Below are positions 61,302 through 64,000 of a stretch of DNA of 64,000 nt, piece after piece; positions within the stretch are counted from its first letter, which is position 1, and each line of letters begins with the position of its first letter. Source of the stretch: Legionella anisa (GTDB lineage: Bacteria; Pseudomonadota; Gammaproteobacteria; Legionellales; Legionellaceae); contig NZ_LNXS01000019.1 in NCBI RefSeq assembly GCF_001467525.1, positions 124,001-188,000 on the forward strand, read 5' to 3'. Both the position numbers and the translations under genes were made by a program. Below the pieces are notes generated by a model that was given only the letters and a program-made list of their open reading frames with translations, was not told the DNA's origin and made no database searches.

Positions 61302-64000
61302 ATGAAATTTACAAGCTATTTTTTAAAACATCCTGTGATTGCAATTATTCTTAATAGCATGATCCTGCTCTTGGGAATATTATGCTTTCATTCATTATCC
61401 CTGAGAGAATACCCCGACATCAGTTTTCCAGTCATTACGGTGAATACCCACTATCCTAATGCCAGCCCTGAATTAGTTGAATCTGTGGTCACTAATGTGC
61501 TTGAGGATCAACTTGCTGGCGTAGAGGGATTGGAGTTAATGACGTCACGCTCTAATCCAGGAAAGTCATACATTACCTTACGCTTTCGGCCAGGAACTTC
61601 CATGGAAAAAGCGCTAAATGCCACGCATGAAGCAGCACGCTTAGCACAAGCAGAACTTCCTACAACAGTAAAAGCACCCATAATTGAACGTCAAAGACAA
61701 GCAGATGGCTTACCTTTTATAGGCATTGCTTTGGAATCTTCTTCTTTAAATTTCGGCGAATTAACGCATTATGCCAACTTGAATCTAAAAAATGTGTTCC
61801 GAAGTCTTAAAGGAGTTGCCTCAGTTGATGTATGGGGACAGCCTTTTACTTATTCCATTCAATTAGATCAAAAAAAATTATATAGGTTTGGAATTAATGT
61901 CGATGAAGTAGCCAATGCAATTGCCAATAACCGCTTTTCTCTGCCTGCAGGTAATTATCAAAACAAAATCCCTACTACACTTGATTTTGAATTAAAAACT
62001 CCTGAAGACTACGAAAATCTGATTATCAAAACTCAAAACCATTATCCTGTCTTTCTTAAATCTTTAGCTCGAATTCAATTAACTACTGACAATAATCAAT
62101 TCCGGGTGAAGGTCAATGGTAATTCAGGTTTGGTTTTAGCTATTAACCGTGCGAATGACGCAAATCCCATTGAGGTATCCCAAAGTGTACGCAAGGAACT
62201 GAATGCTTTAAAAAAAGGTTTGCCCGAGGACATTAAAACTAAAATCATTATTGACCAATCCGAATTCATTAAAGCATCTCTTAAAAACATCCAATCTTCT
62301 ATTCTCGAATCTATTTTCTTAGTCTTAGTCATTATTTTTATCTTTTTGCGGAATATACGCGCCACAATAATTCCATTAATTGCAATTCCAATTTCACTTT
62401 TAGGTTCTTTATTATTTTTGAAAATTGCAGGCTTTACTATAAATCAAATGACTCTTCTAGCAATGGTATTGGCTGTTGGTTTGGTTGTAGACGATGCAAT
62501 TATTGTTCTTGAGAATATCTGGCGTCATATCGAAGATGATTTATCCCCCATGGATGCAGCACTTAAAGGATCAAAACAGATAGGTTTTGCTATCGTTGCC
62601 ATGACCTTAACTTTAACTAGCGTTTATGCTCCGATTGCTTTAATTGATGGCATGATTGGTCAATTATTTATCGAATTTGCCGTTGCCCTGGCTGGTAGCG
62701 TATTCATTTCAGGAATAGTTGCGCTGACGCTTTCTCCTTTGATGTGCGCTACCTTTCTCCATAAAAATACAAAACAGTTATGGCCCGCCATAGATAGATT
62801 CTTAAGTAAACTAGCTCAGTATTACTATAAGTTACTGAATATCATTATTTATCGGAAAAAAACCATCCTCCTCACACTTCTCCTATCACTAAGCATAAGT
62901 CTGCTTTTTTATAAAGTGATTCCTGGTGAAACAGCACCAAAAGAAGATCGCGGTTTAGTAGGAATCTATACTCCGCCTGTATCTGGAGACAACTTAGATA
63001 CGCTAGAAGCCAATACAAAACGCGTGCAACAGTCTATAGGAAAAATCCCCGAAGCAAAAAATACGTTAACCTTTTTAGGAAATTGGGGTAGTAGCATCGT
63101 CATGCCTTTAGAAGCTCATAAACAAAGAAATCGTTCTGCAGAGCAAATTGTCAATTCATTAAAACCCAAAACAGAGCAATTACCCTCAGTCGATGCCTCA
63201 GTCTGGAGCTGGGACTCTGGATTACCTGGAGTAGAGGATGCCCTCAATAATTCGGAATTAGAACTGGTCATTTCCACCACTGAAAATTTCCGACAATTAT
63301 TTGATGCAACAGAACATTTTAAAAAAACACTGGATCAGAACAAAGAATTTGCCTCTACTCACTATGACTTACGTCTTGACTCCATGGGGTACTCTGTAAA
63401 TATAGATAAAAATGCCTTAGCCCAGTTAGGATTAACTCCCGCTCAATTAGCGAAAACAATCGAAGTTTTTTTCAGTGGTGATAAATCCATGTCTTTTCAA
63501 AAAGATGGTGTATCTTATAACCTCACTTTAGAAGGTTCTTCTAAGCCCTGGACGTTAAACGAGCTTTATCTTACAACCCCCTCCGGAAAACGCATTTCTT
63601 TAGGCGCAGTAGCTCAAATGAAACGACGTGCACAACCGACTGCATTGGAGCATGTTAACCAAATGCGCGCTACCACTTTATATGCCCAATTACCTGAAAA
63701 ACAATCCTTTAAGAAAGGAATGAATAAACTCTTGAAACTGGCAAAAGAAAACCTTCCCAACCAATATAAATTGAGTTGGACAGGTGCTGCTAAAGCATAT
63801 ACTGAATCGTCACACACAATGGTATTGTTATTCGCCTTATCAATACTCTTTATTTATGCCATTCTTGCAGCACAATTTGAGAACTTTGTTTACCCGTTTA
63901 TTATTCTGTTCACCGTACCCTTAGCGTGTTTTGGCGCGTTACTTTTTGCCTACTTATTTGGCCAATCCTTAAATATTTTTACTCAAATTGGCCTGGTCAC
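61302..64000 (+). CDS. RND efflux pump, inner-membrane transporter (partial)
   Basis: The first 899 codons of a proton-driven RND transporter; the gene continues past the window end. It starts at ATG 61302 (MKFTSYFLKHPVIAIILNSM). Family features are the LREYPDISFPVITVNTHYPN motif, the PLIAIPISLLGSLLFLKIAG helix, VLAVGLVVDDAIIVLENIWR with the proton-relay pair D397 and D398, LTLSPLMCATFLH, and the C-terminal half beginning at about residue 520 with IIYRKKTILL. The short pore loops and REYPDI start resemble the MdtB/HAE-1 class. The substrate is unknown. It forms an operon with the adaptor and hemH. Confidence 0.93.
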   Translation, partial: MKFTSYFLKHPVIAIILNSMILLLGILCFHSLSLREYPDISFPVITVNTHYPNASPELVESVVTNVLEDQLAGVEGLELMTSRSNPGKSYITLRFRPGTSMEKALNATHEAARLAQAELPTTVKAPIIERQRQADGLPFIGIALESSSLNFGELTHYANLNLKNVFRSLKGVASVDVWGQPFTYSIQLDQKKLYRFGINVDEVANAIANNRFSLPAGNYQNKIPTTLDFELKTPEDYENLIIKTQNHYPVFLKSLARIQLTTDNNQFRVKVNGNSGLVLAINRANDANPIEVSQSVRKELNALKKGLPEDIKTKIIIDQSEFIKASLKNIQSSILESIFLVLVIIFIFLRNIRATIIPLIAIPISLLGSLLFLKIAGFTINQMTLLAMVLAVGLVVDDAIIVLENIWRHIEDDLSPMDAALKGSKQIGFAIVAMTLTLTSVYAPIALIDGMIGQLFIEFAVALAGSVFISGIVALTLSPLMCATFLHKNTKQLWPAIDRFLSKLAQYYYKLLNIIIYRKKTILLTLLLSLSISLLFYKVIPGETAPKEDRGLVGIYTPPVSGDNLDTLEANTKRVQQSIGKIPEAKNTLTFLGNWGSSIVMPLEAHKQRNRSAEQIVNSLKPKTEQLPSVDASVWSWDSGLPGVEDALNNSELELVISTTENFRQLFDATEHFKKTLDQNKEFASTHYDLRLDSMGYSVNIDKNALAQLGLTPAQLAKTIEVFFSGDKSMSFQKDGVSYNLTLEGSSKPWTLNELYLTTPSGKRISLGAVAQMKRRAQPTALEHVNQMRATTLYAQLPEKQSFKKGMNKLLKLAKENLPNQYKLSWTGAAKAYTESSHTMVLLFALSILFIYAILAAQFENFVYPFIILFTVPLACFGALLFAYLFGQSLNIFTQIGLV

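Overview
The window is from a Legionella species that is probably not L. pneumophila. The evidence is an almost complete Dot/Icm type IVB secretion locus (icmT to icmB) with the Legionella gene order, low-GC DNA, and a lineage-specific small gene in the icmR position. Most genes of the first 14 kb and of the icm locus lie on the minus strand.

Layout. 1-9731 (minus): a dcw-type division and cell-wall cluster, murF, mraY, murD, ftsW, murC, murB, ddl, ftsQ, ftsA (partial), tightly packed, with no murG between ftsW and murC. 9887-14191 (minus): smc followed directly by zipA. 14482-21386: a GAF-GGDEF diguanylate cyclase, a secreted class B-type acid phosphatase, a homologue of the histone-deacetylase effector LphD, a 491-residue membrane-anchored effector candidate, a dicarboxylate/glutamate symporter and a PspC-domain protein. 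21529-32427 (minus): one gene of 3632 codons with a SecA-like DEAD motor in the middle of a giant helical protein. 32770-34927: ahpD and ahpC, divergent from oxyR. 35021-38144: a small secreted cupin, a Spy/CpxP-like periplasmic protein and a divergent OmpR/EnvZ-type two-component pair. 38353-40461: a secreted LURP-one/Tubby-like protein and a GNAT protein with an extra C-terminal domain.

40691-58164 (minus) is the Dot/Icm locus in transcription order: icmT, icmS, an icmR functional homologue (FIR), icmQ, icmP, icmO, then icmN, M, L, K, E, G, C, D, then icmJ, B. Together these encode the coupling complex (DotL/DotM/DotN with IcmS), the core complex (DotG/DotH and DotF), inner-membrane parts (DotI/DotJ/DotE/DotP), the DotK lipoprotein, the DotO ATPase and the IcmQ pore protein. 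Intrinsic terminator-like hairpins lie after the FIR gene, after icmO and between icmD and icmJ. icmT carries a frameshift in a homopolymer tract, so its C-terminus is out of frame. tphA, icmF and icmH do not follow icmB here.

58387-64000: a small gene upstream of icmT, a cold-shock gene, ferrochelatase (hemH), and an RND efflux adaptor and pump whose pump gene runs off the window end.

Intergenic DNA contains short dispersed elements with terminal inverted repeats of about 86-149 bp (8216, 35890, 39372, 56214), a TGTAGCCTGGGTG hairpin family (9836, 38185) and several long near-perfect palindromes at gene ends. The strongest points for follow-up are the giant SecA-like protein, the icmT frameshift, the LphD-like protein with a changed zinc-ligand motif, and the repeat element that supplies the icmQ stop codon.
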